This document shows positions 1 through 10,164 of a stretch of 46,548 bases of DNA, in pieces. The stretch spans positions 1 to 46,548 of the forward strand of contig JAJDVS010000026.1 of NCBI GenBank assembly GCA_022825945.1, in the 5' to 3' direction. Made by a program: the position numbers and the translations under genes. How positions within the stretch are numbered: the first letter of the stretch is position 1; every line of letters starts with the position of its first letter. The notes beneath the pieces are model-generated. The model saw nothing but the letters and a program-made list of their open reading frames with translations, had not been told where the DNA came from and searched no databases. The DNA comes from Pseudomonadales bacterium (GTDB lineage Bacteria; Pseudomonadota; Gammaproteobacteria; Pseudomonadales; Pseudohongiellaceae).

Positions 1-153
1 CTCGAAGGCGAAATGGACGCCGGCGCCTGGTCCTGCGGCATGGTGGCCGGCCTCATCCACGACATCCCCACGGTCAAGGAACTCATCGACCGCATCATGA
101 ACCAGGCCGATCAGATCATCCGCAGCCGCCTCGAAGGCTTCCTGGCGGCTTGA
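1..153 (+). CDS. Nitronate monooxygenase-like flavin oxidoreductase, C-terminal end (partial)
   Basis: The window opens inside this gene, so only the last 50 residues and the TGA stop are visible. The tail has the pattern GAWSCGMVAGLIHDIPTV, followed by a helix rich in I, R and L. It resembles the C-terminus of the NAD(P)H-dependent flavin oxidoreductase / 2-nitropropane dioxygenase family, where a G-x-W-S-x-G-x-x-x-G-L-I-x-D-I-P block closes the TIM barrel. Family members oxidise alkyl nitronates with FMN. The assignment rests on this short motif only, and the substrate cannot be judged. The gene ends 139 bp before the restriction operon, so it marks the left edge of the defence region. Confidence 0.6.
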   Translation, partial: LEGEMDAGAWSCGMVAGLIHDIPTVKELIDRIMNQADQIIRSRLEGFLAA

Positions 154-292
154 TCGGACAAGGACCGAGCGCGGAGGTAAATTTCCTGGATTTTCTGGAC
201 ATCGAGTGCGGGTCGGCTTAGGTTCACCGTTGAAGCCTTGCCGATTGCTTGATCTGGATATGCCGTCGCTTCCTGAATCATGACATTCCCTT

Positions 293-2992
293 ATGGAACT
301 GAAACTTGAGGAACTTTCCTATCAGCGCGACGCTATCGATGTCGTCGTGCGCCTCTTTGAGGGACAACCGCGCAACACGTTCGATACGGCTTGCCACGAA
401 GGTGTGAGACGCAACGCCCTTACCATCCCCCCGGAGCAAATCAGCGAGAACGTCCTCGCAGTCCTCAAAGGCAGCGGCATCGACGAAGATTCTGCTTCCC
501 TCGATGAAGCTCTGGACTTCTGCATCGAGATGGAGACTGGCACCGGCAAGACTCTCGTCTACCTCAAGACTGTCTACGAACTCTACCGCCAATACGCCTT
601 CACGAAGTTCATCATCCTTGTCCCCTCCGTTGCAATCAAGGAGGGCGTCCTGGCCACTTTCGACGTGTTCAAGCGACAACTGGCCGACGTATACGGCTTC
701 ACGCCCGCGTGCTTCGAATACGACAGCAAGCGCTTGAGTCGCGTGAAGGCCTTCGTCGAGGAGCAGCATCCCCAACTCATGGTGATGACGCTTCAGTCAT
801 TCAATGCGGAGGATCGCATTCTCAATCAGGCCCAGCGGGAAGACCTGTTCTCCAATATGCCGTTCATCCGCGCCATTGCGAGTACGCGCCCGATTGTCTT
901 CATGGACGAGCCGCAGGAAGGCATGGACACCGAGAACGCCGTCAGACGAATTAACGCACTAAGCCCGCTGTGTCGGCTTCGTTATTCCGCGACTCACAAG
1001 GTCATGCGAAATCTCATTTACCGGCTGACCCCGTTTGACAGTTACCAGCAGGGCCTTGTGAAAAAGATCGAAGTGCTGACCGTTGCAGAGCAACACCAGG
1101 AAGCGATGTCGCGCGTCGAGCTTGTCGAAGTGAAAACGTATCAGGACGGCAAACCGCCGAGGGCGAAACTGCGCCTTTGGTACGCAAAGCAAGACGGATC
1201 GTTTACGTCACGCGAGTCTCCGCTTCTCAAGGTCGGTGATAACCTCGAAGAGAAGACGCACAACGTCGGCTATCGGGGCTATGTCATTCGCCGCATCTCG
1301 AAACCGCTTCGAGAACGCCACTACCGTTGCGAATTCGAGAATGGCGCCATGGTGACTGAAAAAGAGAAAGCCGCAGACCTGGAGGGCATCTTCGGGGAGC
1401 AGCTCTATTGGCTGATCGACAGTCATTTCACAAAGCGTGAACGGCTTGCGCCGCAGGGAATCAAGTGCTTGTCCCTCATCTTCATTGATCGCGTTGACAA
1501 CTACGTTCGGCCGGACGGCATCATACGCCGCGTCTTCGCTGAGAAGTATCGACGAGTCTGTCAGGAAAAACTGAACCGCTCTCCATCCGAGGAAGAAATT
1601 GCTGCCGTGCAGGGCTGTTATTTCGCACAGACGGGAAAGGGCGAATACACGGACAACAAGCATTCCATGCGCACGAACAAGGAGCTTTTCGACCTCATCC
1701 TGAAACAAAAGGAAGAACTGCTGCGTCTCGGGAACCCGGTTGAGTTCATCTTCTCGCATTCCGCTCTGGGCGTAGGATGGGACAACCCCAACGTGTTCAA
1801 CATCGCGACGCTTAACCAGAGCTACAGCGAAATCAAGAAACGCCAAGAGATCGGCCGCGGGCTTCGCATCTCGGTCAACCAGGACGGCCAGCGCGTCTAC
1901 GACGCCGAAGACTGCCCCGAGGGAGACGAAATCAATCTTCTGACGATCGTGCCGAACGAGACTTACGAAACGTTCGTGAGTCAGTACCAGAGCGAAATCA
2001 CGGAGATCTACGGGTCTTCTGCGTCCGGCGCAAAGACCAGGCACAAACAGAAGGGCAAGCACCCGCGCAAGCGCCGCGTGAAGAGGAACGATGCGATCTA
2101 TGAGAGTGATTCCTTCCGTGAATTCTGGCGGCGCCTGAGTCTGCGAACCGATTACACGGTAGTGATAGACGAAGACGCCGTTATCAATCGAGCCACCGAG
2201 GCCTTGAATGCCCTGAAAATTGAACGCTACATCGCCGAAGTATCACTCGACCGCATTGAGCAGCTTGAAGCCGAAGGGGTGACGACACAGCACATGGGCA
2301 GCGAACGACGCCGCCTGCGCGCCACTTTCGGGGCAGTAGACCTCGTCGAGGAAATCAGCGAAGGAACGTCACTTGCCTACCCGACGGTAATCGAGATTCT
2401 GCGAAACGTAACCAACCGTGAGGCCATCGTCGCAAACCCTGTCCGCTTCATCCATGAAGCATCATCGAAAATCCGGGCAATCGAACTGGAAGAATTGCTT
2501 CGCGGTTTGACTTATGCGCCCAACGGCGAGGACTTCGATATCTCGCTGCTTGAACCGAGTACCGTGACTTTCGCGGAAACCATCGAAACGCCGAACCGAG
2601 GCCTCTACGACCGAGTTATGCTCGATAGCGATTTCGAGCGGAACTTCGCCTTGTCCGCAGACAACGACGACGAAGTCGTTTGCTTTCTCAAGCTCCCGGC
2701 CTTTTATCAGATTCCAACCCCGATTGGCGCATACAACCCGGATTTCGGTGTTGTTCTTCGCCGGAAGCACCTCAAGGATGGCAATGAATCCGAGTTCTAC
2801 TTCGTTGTCGAAACCAAGGGCACGAACGAGTTTGCCGACAAGAAGGCGCTTCGTGAGAGCGAGGTCTACAAGATCAAGTGCGCCATGAAACACTTTGACG
2901 CACTGGGCGTGGATGCGCATGTCAAGTACGACGCGCCCGTCAAGGAATACTCGGTCTTCAAGACTCGCGCCAAGGGAGTGATGCATGCCTGA
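293..2992 (+). CDS. res: Type III restriction endonuclease subunit Res
   Basis: This 899-residue protein has the layout of Type III Res subunits. An SF2 helicase/translocase core is followed by a C-terminal nuclease domain. Visible motifs are Walker A TGTGKT at residues 82-87 and the DEAD-box-like MDEPQE at 204-209. A PD-(D/E)xK site near the end has D817 in YNPDF and E840-T-K842. The start MELKLEELSYQ matches the usual N-terminus of the family. Known Res subunits act only in a complex with Mod, which recognises the site, and they use ATP to communicate between two inversely oriented sites. The gene is first in its operon and overlaps the next gene by 8 bp. In most Type III loci mod comes before res, so this order is unusual. 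Confidence 0.93.
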   Translation: MELKLEELSYQRDAIDVVVRLFEGQPRNTFDTACHEGVRRNALTIPPEQISENVLAVLKGSGIDEDSASLDEALDFCIEMETGTGKTLVYLKTVYELYRQYAFTKFIILVPSVAIKEGVLATFDVFKRQLADVYGFTPACFEYDSKRLSRVKAFVEEQHPQLMVMTLQSFNAEDRILNQAQREDLFSNMPFIRAIASTRPIVFMDEPQEGMDTENAVRRINALSPLCRLRYSATHKVMRNLIYRLTPFDSYQQGLVKKIEVLTVAEQHQEAMSRVELVEVKTYQDGKPPRAKLRLWYAKQDGSFTSRESPLLKVGDNLEEKTHNVGYRGYVIRRISKPLRERHYRCEFENGAMVTEKEKAADLEGIFGEQLYWLIDSHFTKRERLAPQGIKCLSLIFIDRVDNYVRPDGIIRRVFAEKYRRVCQEKLNRSPSEEEIAAVQGCYFAQTGKGEYTDNKHSMRTNKELFDLILKQKEELLRLGNPVEFIFSHSALGVGWDNPNVFNIATLNQSYSEIKKRQEIGRGLRISVNQDGQRVYDAEDCPEGDEINLLTIVPNETYETFVSQYQSEITEIYGSSASGAKTRHKQKGKHPRKRRVKRNDAIYESDSFREFWRRLSLRTDYTVVIDEDAVINRATEALNALKIERYIAEVSLDRIEQLEAEGVTTQHMGSERRRLRATFGAVDLVEEISEGTSLAYPTVIEILRNVTNREAIVANPVRFIHEASSKIRAIELEELLRGLTYAPNGEDFDISLLEPSTVTFAETIETPNRGLYDRVMLDSDFERNFALSADNDDEVVCFLKLPAFYQIPTPIGAYNPDFGVVLRRKHLKDGNESEFYFVVETKGTNEFADKKALRESEVYKIKCAMKHFDALGVDAHVKYDAPVKEYSVFKTRAKGVMHA

Positions 2993-4151
2993 AAAGAGCA
3001 AAACCCAAGTATCAACAGTTGTCGGTTCAGATGTGTCCGCACTATTTGATCGGGTCGTAGTGATTGTCGAAGATGCCCGACGCCACGTAGCACGGACAGT
3101 CAACAACGAAATGGTTGTCGCATATTGGCTGATCGGGCGAGAAATCGTACAGGAACTGCAAGGAGGGGCAGGCAGAGCCGAATACGGGAAACAGGTAGTA
3201 GCCGATTTGTCTCGTCGACTCACAGAGCGCTACGGTAGCGGGTTTTCTGTTCCGAATGTACGCAACTTCCGGCAGTTTTATCTGGTTTACCAGCAGCGCC
3301 AACTGGAGATTCGCTACCCGGCGGGTAGTGAATCTGGTCATCGCCTTGAAAAACGCTACCCAGTGGGTAGCGAATTGGACGAGAGTGGAAAACAGTACCC
3401 GACGGAGGTTGAATCCACAATTGGTTTCTTTCCCGATCTTAGCTGGTCACACTACCGCACCCTGATGCGCGTTGAAAACGATGAGGCGCGGCAGTTCTAT
3501 GAACAGGAAGCCGCCCGTAACCGCTGGAGCAAGCGGCAGCTTGAGCGACAGATCAACACCCTGCTTTTTGAACGCCTGCTCAAGAGCCAAGACAAGGACG
3601 GTGGGCTCCAACTCGTTAGCAAAGGACAGGAGACCGAACACCCCATCGACATTATCAAAGACCCCTATGCTTTGGAGTTCCTCGGTCTTCCCGAGTCGCA
3701 TCGATTGGTCGAAAGCGAACTGGAAACGGCCCTTACTAGCCACATGCAGGAGTTTCTGCTGGAACTGGGGGCTGGATTCGCCTTTGTGGCCCGACAGAAA
3801 AGACTCACGCTGAATGGAGACCATTTCTACGCGGACCTAGTCTTTTATCATGTGCGCCTGAAGTGTTATGTGATCATCGACTTGAAAACGGAAAAGCTCA
3901 CTCATGGCGATATTGGCCAGATGCAGATGTACGTACACTACTTCGATCGCGAAATACGCGCCGGGGAGGACAACCCGACGATTGGCTTGATCCTCTGTAC
4001 CGACAAGAACGATGCTGTCGTCGAATACGTGCTCGACAAGGGCAACGAACGCATTTTCGCCAGCCGCTACAAACTGGAACTTCCACCCAAGGAGGAGTTG
4101 CGCAGACTGCTTCTCGAATGGCGCTCCGAGAACGAAGGAGGCAAGTCATGA
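2985..4151 (+). CDS. YhcG/DUF1016-family PD-(D/E)xK nuclease domain protein
   Basis: The protein has 388 residues. The N-terminal half (about 10-105) matches the DUF1016_N type, with the stretch AYWLIGREIV and a later YGSGFSVPNVRNFRQFY. The C-terminal half has a PD-(D/E)xK core, with D in FYADLVFYH and D-x-K in VIIDLKTEKL, followed by GQMQMYVHYFD. A linker at about 108-147 contains three diverged copies of a 13-14 residue unit with the core YPxGSE. The start overlaps res by 8 bp and the end overlaps mod as ATGA, so all three are probably translationally coupled. DUF1016 proteins are often found in or near restriction loci, but their role is not established. An accessory nuclease or specificity function is inference. 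Confidence 0.85.
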   Translation: MPEKSKTQVSTVVGSDVSALFDRVVVIVEDARRHVARTVNNEMVVAYWLIGREIVQELQGGAGRAEYGKQVVADLSRRLTERYGSGFSVPNVRNFRQFYLVYQQRQLEIRYPAGSESGHRLEKRYPVGSELDESGKQYPTEVESTIGFFPDLSWSHYRTLMRVENDEARQFYEQEAARNRWSKRQLERQINTLLFERLLKSQDKDGGLQLVSKGQETEHPIDIIKDPYALEFLGLPESHRLVESELETALTSHMQEFLLELGAGFAFVARQKRLTLNGDHFYADLVFYHVRLKCYVIIDLKTEKLTHGDIGQMQMYVHYFDREIRAGEDNPTIGLILCTDKNDAVVEYVLDKGNERIFASRYKLELPPKEELRRLLLEWRSENEGGKS

Positions 4152-6151
4152 ACAAAGCAATTATGAACCGAATGCCGGCCACGCCCGATCTGAATCAGGA
4201 ACGTCTGGAGCAACTCCGCGAACTCATGCCGGATCTGTTTACCAATGACGGGGCTCTCAACCCCGACGAGCTGAAACGCCTCATCGACCCCGATTCGGCA
4301 CCGGAAACCGAACGCTTTGAATTCCGCTGGTTCGGAAAAGTTGACGCAAAACGCAATGCCTTCACGCCGACTCTCGCAACTTTGGAGTACGATCCCGAGC
4401 GCTCAGTAAATCCAGAACTTGCCGATGGGAACGCGATCATCGAGGGAGAGAATCTCGAAGTCTTGAAGTGTCTGCTCGCCGCTTACCGCAATCGGATCAA
4501 GTGTATCTACATCGATCCGCCGTACAACAAGGACAAGGACTTCGTGTATTCCGACGTATGGAAGGTGGACAAAGAGACCTACTGGGAACACATCGGTGTG
4601 ACCTCAGAGGGTGTGAAGGTCGACACGAACACGAAAGCCGACGGGCGCTTTCACTCCAACTGGCTCAATATGCTTTATCCGCGCTTGTTGCTTTCTCGGC
4701 AACTGCTGGCCTCTGCTGGCGTGATCTTTATTTCGATCGACGACAATGAGCTACACCACCTTCGAAAGCTCTGCGACGAAGTTTTCGGAGAGGAGAATCT
4801 CATCGGAGTAATGGTGTGGAAAGGTGCGACGGACAACAATCCGACACAGATCGCTATAGAGCACGAGTACATCGTCTGCTATGCACGGGACAAGGAAGCA
4901 ACAGCTGGAGTCTGGAAAAGCAGAGTCGGTGACGCAAAAGAAGCCTTGCTCCGTGAATATGCTCGTCTCGCTAAAGAGCACTCCGGCAATAATGAAAGAA
5001 TCCAGCGAGCGTACCGGACCTTTGTACGAAACAACCAAGAGGTTCTCAATCCCCTAACGCACTACACACTAATCGACGAACGCGGACCATACACAGGTAG
5101 CAGAAAGGTCCATAATCCAAAGCCAGGCGGCTATACGTATGATGTGAGCCATCCAGTTACGGGCAAAGTGTGCGTCCCTCCGGTAAACGGCTACCGCTAC
5201 CCAGAGGACAGGCTCAAGGAACTTATTGTCGAAGGTAGAATTATCTTCGGCGAGGACGAAAGTCAGATCATCCAGGTCAAAGAGTATCTTGATGACTATC
5301 AGGACAAGCTGGGCAGCGTGATGGCACTCGATAGTCGTGCTGGAGCCAATGAACTCGGACGCATATTTGGTAATCGGAAACTGTTCACAAACCCGAAACC
5401 TCACGAATTGCTCGCCCAAATTCTCAGTTTCGTCATGGATGATTGCGAGATTATACTGGATTTTTTCTCAGGCTCCGGCACGACGGGCCAGTCATTGCTC
5501 GAACTGAACGCGAAGACCAAAGGTAAGCGCAAGTTTATTCTTGTCCAAATCCCCGAGCTTGTTGATCCCGATTCCCAAGCATTTAAAGAAGGTTTTCGTC
5601 GCATCTCCGATATCATGATCGAAAGAAACCGTCGCATCATCCTTAAGTTCGACGAAGCAGCGGACAGGGCCGAAGCCACTACCAACGATGATCTCCTTGG
5701 CCTCACCGAGGGTGAGGCTGTGCCGTATCGTGCTGGCTTCAAAGTGTATAGGCTTGGTAAGTCCCACTTCCCTCGCGCGGAGTTTATTCCCGATCCAGAG
5801 AAGACAGATGAAGAAAACCTGGATGCCTTTGATGCCTACATTGGTGATAAGGAAGCAGCGTTTTTGATGAAATTCGATAGCTCGAAAATTTTGCAGGAAG
5901 TCCTCCTCAAGAATGGCTTCATGCTCGACGTTCAGGCGGAGCAACTTACTGACTTCGCCGAGAACATAGTCTTCCGAGCGTATGATTCACAAAAGGAGGC
6001 GACAGTTTGCCTTGACCAAGACTTGAAGGAGCATACAATCTCCAAACTCAAAGGCATGGAAGGCATTTTCATCTGTCTTGAGCAAGCTCTCAACACGACG
6101 AAAAAATGGAACCTCCGAACTGAATTCGGCGAGAGATTGGTGGCATTCTGA
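4148..6151 (+). CDS. mod: Type III restriction-modification methyltransferase subunit Mod
   Basis: The protein is 667 residues when started at the ATG that overlaps the yhcG-like stop (ATGA). The frame is open further upstream, but that stretch lies inside the previous gene and is not like the family. It is a beta-class amino-methyltransferase. The catalytic DPPY is at residues 123-126 and the SAM-binding DFFSGSG is at 438-444, with the target-recognition region in between. Known Mod proteins methylate one adenine in an asymmetric site and are also the specificity subunit of the Mod-Res complex. No long simple repeat of the kind that makes some mod genes phase-variable is seen. Base composition in the central recognition region is noticeably more AT-rich than in the res gene. 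Confidence 0.93.
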   Translation: MNKAIMNRMPATPDLNQERLEQLRELMPDLFTNDGALNPDELKRLIDPDSAPETERFEFRWFGKVDAKRNAFTPTLATLEYDPERSVNPELADGNAIIEGENLEVLKCLLAAYRNRIKCIYIDPPYNKDKDFVYSDVWKVDKETYWEHIGVTSEGVKVDTNTKADGRFHSNWLNMLYPRLLLSRQLLASAGVIFISIDDNELHHLRKLCDEVFGEENLIGVMVWKGATDNNPTQIAIEHEYIVCYARDKEATAGVWKSRVGDAKEALLREYARLAKEHSGNNERIQRAYRTFVRNNQEVLNPLTHYTLIDERGPYTGSRKVHNPKPGGYTYDVSHPVTGKVCVPPVNGYRYPEDRLKELIVEGRIIFGEDESQIIQVKEYLDDYQDKLGSVMALDSRAGANELGRIFGNRKLFTNPKPHELLAQILSFVMDDCEIILDFFSGSGTTGQSLLELNAKTKGKRKFILVQIPELVDPDSQAFKEGFRRISDIMIERNRRIILKFDEAADRAEATTNDDLLGLTEGEAVPYRAGFKVYRLGKSHFPRAEFIPDPEKTDEENLDAFDAYIGDKEAAFLMKFDSSKILQEVLLKNGFMLDVQAEQLTDFAENIVFRAYDSQKEATVCLDQDLKEHTISKLKGMEGIFICLEQALNTTKKWNLRTEFGERLVAF

Positions 6152-6206
6152 GGATGCAAGTAGTATGTAGTGGATAGCAATCCTTCCATTACATCCCGAT
6201 AAGTAA

Positions 6207-9200
6207 TCAATGAGTATTCGAGTTCACTTGAAGGGCCAACAGGTCAAATTGGAGAAGTTCAAGGCGCAAATCTGCCAACTCTATAGTGTGCTCATCATGT
6301 GGTCCCAGAAGAGCATTAGACTGTACCATACAAAGCGGAGCCGAAACTTTCTTGCCAGCCTGCAATTCCTGATGCTCAATGACAACTCTACCCCAAGTCT
6401 TATCTAAAAATTCAAGAGCGCGTTGCCAATGTTCCATATCCGGACTATCCGCGACTTCCGCAACTGCTTCGCGGCTTCGGTCAAAGGACTCTTTGGCATG
6501 CGACATTGCCAGCTTTTCCTCCTCGTGCAGATCTTTCGACCCTTTGAAATTCGATATCGCGGAAACTTGATGGCAAGCTGCGATTCCTTCGTCGAAAATC
6601 TTAGTAGAATCGACAAAGTTACAAATCGGTTGACTAAGGTGTTCTGACCAATCGCTAACAAAATTTGAATCCGGAATGGGCATAACAGAGGACGGATACA
6701 AGGCGAAATCTGCAAGCACGAGTCCATTCATCACGGGAACTACTCTGAAAGGCCAATCGTTTTTAAAGTGATCCTTAGCCTCGACCAAGGTGCCTTCGAG
6801 AGCCGCAAATGATTCTGGCCCCAAGTCTGAAAATTCAACAAGAATGGCAATCTCTCGTCGCGGCCAATAGGGAGTATCTCCATCGCTGATCGGGCGCAAA
6901 TGGCAGTGGATGACAAGACCGCTACTTTTCAGTTTAGCTGTTAGGTCTCGCAACTTGCCATTGAGTCGATGGTTGGCCCGTTCGACGCATTTGCGTGAAG
7001 CTGCTGCAATCGATTTATTGAGCCCTCTACCTCGAACAGCTCTTGTAATGGCTATATGTTGTCCCGGGTCATGGGATAATTCATGCAAGATATTTGACAC
7101 ACTCCTCAATCGGTCCTCCAAATCCGAAAGTTCCCGCAGAGGTGCATTGGTCAACATTCTCCAAATATCGGATTTGCAATATTCTCGGGCCTGTTCGGCC
7201 AGGCTTCCGGCAAAGGTTGCTGTTGCCTTTCTCTTATCGAGATCGCCTAGCCTTCGCAGCAGATTGCCGAGGACTCCCGTTAAAAGCGCACCCAACATGT
7301 CATCGCCATTACCTGCCTTGGCTGGGTCCGTCATTATGGAGGAAGGGTCGTTTGGAGACGCATGGGCCAAGGCGTTAACGGATTCAATGACTTCATTAAC
7401 TTGCGTCACGAAGGCGTTGGCATTCCTTCCCAAGCTTCTTCCTTGAATCCACTTTTCGGTGAAAGTGCGGAAGAGCTTTTCGGTAATTTTGATTTGCAAC
7501 ATCATCTTTTGGACATAATCCGTCAAAGTATCGCTAGAGACTCTCGCCAGCAGGATTTGTCGAAAGGCCACATTCCACGCAACGAGCGATTTGGCCGGAA
7601 TGTTTGCCCTCGGCATGTTCTTTGACCAAGGCTTGAAATCGCCCACGGTAACCGGATTCCCCGAAGGATCGATTGCATCGCAAGCGGCAGCATCCGCGGC
7701 AGGAGACAGTGCGATCAGGATTTCGCAAATTTGGCAGACTGTTTCGTGCGGATCCGGATTATGCTCTTCACCTTGGTAGAACCAGTTCGAGCGTATAGTA
7801 CTCCCATGCTCGCCACTAGATTGAATTGAGGGAGTCGTCGTCCATGGGGTTTGAGTGTGAAACAAATCCAACAGTGCATGTTCTCCTCCCAACTCCTCAA
7901 TAATCGCTTTAGCGCGGATCGGGCTAACCAGATGGACAGTAGAGAGCAGTTCCGCTATAGCTTGAATATCTGACTTCAAGAATTCGTCAACATGTAATTC
8001 AAATGGAATCGGTTCTGGTTGTGTTCCGCAGATCGGTACTAAGCAAGAAAATAGCCGATTGGCTTGATGTGGCGTAGAACACGCTTCAGGCAAGTGCCCG
8101 CTGGGAAGTTTTTCGAGGCAAGTTGTTCGCAAATCATACTTCGCCGAGGCACCAAAAGCGCGAATTGCCTTACGCAGTTTTTGTAATTGCTCCAATTGGG
8201 GGGTCTCAGGTAAGTCAATCTGAGTGATTCCGTACATCGCTGCCAGCGACCACTGGGCTCGGGGCACCTCGTGAGCTTCCAAGATTTCTGTGAACGAGGA
8301 AACATACCTCTCAAGTGTGGCCAACCCCAATCCGGTAAGAACCGCTGTCCAGTCTTCCACATCTTGACTATCGAGAAGAAAACTGGCGAGCCTGCTCAAA
8401 AAATCTTGCTCATCTTTTTCGCTTGTAGTGGAAAAAACGCTGCGAAGGACCATCGGCATCGTATCGTGTGTAGTCGCTGACAAGCTCCGCCACAGTGTGC
8501 CGGTGGATGTATGGGCCAATTCATCATGCGATGCCGCTGCTAGAGCTCGCGAGCGGAGAAGATGCAATCCGCCGAGAATGCCAGGACTGCTTTCAGCCAC
8601 GATATGTTCGTCCAGCAGTCTCTTTAAAGCTTTTGCTGCGGCATCCTGCCCCAAATTTAACTGTTGAAACAATCGATTCGCTTGAATTTCTCCTCCATAG
8701 CCACAGAGGACAGCAGTACTTCTAATGATGGCAAGTTCGTCGTCGCGGTTTTCGAGTTCTCGCTGACGCAACTGTTCGCCAACCACCGCAGCCAGACGTT
8801 GGCCCTGAGTCAGAATATGGACGTACTCTAGCAGTAGTCCTTCAGATTGTTCGAATGGTTCTTGCCAATGTGTCCACGTCGTCTCCCCTTCATCAAAAAG
8901 CTTTTGCCAGATTGCCTCTGCAAGACTCGTCTGAAGCTCCAAAGGAATTATTTCTGTATCCGACTGGTTTGAAATCAGCATCAAGTCTTCTCGGCGAATT
9001 GAACCAATCAGATAGACGGCGGGATACCCGCGCAGTTCGCGCACGAGAACATTCCACAAATCGGTGCTAACAGACCCAATATCATCGAACGCTATCCCAA
9101 TGGGTGCTGCCTGCGTCGGCCGACGCGAACGAATGAAGCGAATGATCGAGTGCGCATCGGTTGCCGTTGCAGATCCGGTGATCTCGAACCACCTAAACTT

Positions 9201-10085
9201 TTCAGAAAGCTTGTTTGCCGTCAGCCATACAAGCGCCGATTTTCCCGAACCGGAAGGGCCAGTAATGAGCACATGTTTTCTGTGTGATGCAGCAGTTATG
9301 ACACTATTCGTGTCGGCCGTCCGTTCAAATGCTAATCCTGCGGCGATGTGGCCTGGCCGAACTTTTACACCTTTGTAGAACGCGGCGTCTGGAACCTGAG
9401 TGTTGAAATCAACAAGTGCAAGCGCTCCTGCGGAAAGCGCCTCATGTATCGCCGATGAATCTTCTGCTTCAAGTCGATCAAGGATGCGCCGTTCAACTTC
9501 GTTGGTAGAAATCCGACGCCTATCCTCAAAAGAAAGGCTTGCATTTGCGCCCGACGTTTCCGCAACAAGCCTATATAGTTCATTAGCAATTCCTTCAGCA
9601 GTTATCTGAACGATATCGAGCTTTCTGGTAAGGAGGTCAAGAATCTTTTCATTGGGCGAACTACAGATAAAAACATCGCCGGAATCTTTATCGAAAAGTT
9701 CTTCAATTGTGTCGCATGACATTCCCGAAAGCGGTTGTTCCAGCACAATGGCCGAATGGATACCCGACAACCCGGGCAACTGGGCAACTCGCTGAGAAAA
9801 TTCGTGGCGAATTTTATCGACCTCGCTTTTATGAAATTTTCCGTTATGACGTGACTTTGCTTGCAACCAGATAGTCCGCTCATCTAACTCAATGACACAA
9901 TCATCAAATCCCTCGGGAACTAAATGCCCAGAAGGCGCAACGCCAGCCCACTGCCGAACAAGAATCAATGTGAAAACCAGATGTTGGTAGTCGAATCCGC
10001 GGGCAGCCCAAGCGCCCCGACGAGATTTTCGCCAAACCTCTTGATCGGAGGAACTAACATTGTCAGCGGAGACTGTCACAGACAC
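6207..10085 (-). CDS. Cap4-like nuclease fused to a P-loop NTPase (STAND/Avs-like candidate)
   Basis: This large protein has 1292 residues. The N-terminus contains RGFDYQ (29-34), EGFDD (58-62) and Q75-A-K77. That is the pattern of the DUF4297/Cap4-type PD-(D/E)xK DNA endonuclease domain. A P-loop GPSGSGKS at 276-283 and a Walker B-like IAFDD at about 331-335 follow. The rest, roughly 800 helical residues, has no repeat I can name and may be a sensor. The GTG start at 10085 has GGAG 7 nt upstream, and a GTG two codons later is an alternative. The gene lies 79 bp downstream of the AbiEi-like gene in the same direction and is convergent with mod. It is visibly less G+C-rich than the rest of the window. 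The architecture is like antiviral STAND nucleases, but defence function is inference. Confidence 0.8.
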   Translation of the reverse strand: MSVTVSADNVSSSDQEVWRKSRRGAWAARGFDYQHLVFTLILVRQWAGVAPSGHLVPEGFDDCVIELDERTIWLQAKSRHNGKFHKSEVDKIRHEFSQRVAQLPGLSGIHSAIVLEQPLSGMSCDTIEELFDKDSGDVFICSSPNEKILDLLTRKLDIVQITAEGIANELYRLVAETSGANASLSFEDRRRISTNEVERRILDRLEAEDSSAIHEALSAGALALVDFNTQVPDAAFYKGVKVRPGHIAAGLAFERTADTNSVITAASHRKHVLITGPSGSGKSALVWLTANKLSEKFRWFEITGSATATDAHSIIRFIRSRRPTQAAPIGIAFDDIGSVSTDLWNVLVRELRGYPAVYLIGSIRREDLMLISNQSDTEIIPLELQTSLAEAIWQKLFDEGETTWTHWQEPFEQSEGLLLEYVHILTQGQRLAAVVGEQLRQRELENRDDELAIIRSTAVLCGYGGEIQANRLFQQLNLGQDAAAKALKRLLDEHIVAESSPGILGGLHLLRSRALAAASHDELAHTSTGTLWRSLSATTHDTMPMVLRSVFSTTSEKDEQDFLSRLASFLLDSQDVEDWTAVLTGLGLATLERYVSSFTEILEAHEVPRAQWSLAAMYGITQIDLPETPQLEQLQKLRKAIRAFGASAKYDLRTTCLEKLPSGHLPEACSTPHQANRLFSCLVPICGTQPEPIPFELHVDEFLKSDIQAIAELLSTVHLVSPIRAKAIIEELGGEHALLDLFHTQTPWTTTPSIQSSGEHGSTIRSNWFYQGEEHNPDPHETVCQICEILIALSPAADAAACDAIDPSGNPVTVGDFKPWSKNMPRANIPAKSLVAWNVAFRQILLARVSSDTLTDYVQKMMLQIKITEKLFRTFTEKWIQGRSLGRNANAFVTQVNEVIESVNALAHASPNDPSSIMTDPAKAGNGDDMLGALLTGVLGNLLRRLGDLDKRKATATFAGSLAEQAREYCKSDIWRMLTNAPLRELSDLEDRLRSVSNILHELSHDPGQHIAITRAVRGRGLNKSIAAASRKCVERANHRLNGKLRDLTAKLKSSGLVIHCHLRPISDGDTPYWPRREIAILVEFSDLGPESFAALEGTLVEAKDHFKNDWPFRVVPVMNGLVLADFALYPSSVMPIPDSNFVSDWSEHLSQPICNFVDSTKIFDEGIAACHQVSAISNFKGSKDLHEEEKLAMSHAKESFDRSREAVAEVADSPDMEHWQRALEFLDKTWGRVVIEHQELQAGKKVSAPLCMVQSNALLGPHDEHTIELADLRLELLQFDLLALQVNSNTH

Positions 10086-10164
10086 CTAATAACTCCGAGA
10101 ATTGATACCCACTCGAATCTGATCACTACTTGGCGGCGTAGCTGTTCAATAACCGATAAAAGGC

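Noticed and set aside
3863-4147. Longer upstream start for the mod gene in the same frame.
   Set aside because: It would lie almost wholly inside the yhcG-like gene. The ATGA overlap and the family N-terminus favour 4148.
4148-6151. Phase-variable repeat tract in mod.
   Set aside because: No tandem simple repeat long enough to drive slippage is visible.
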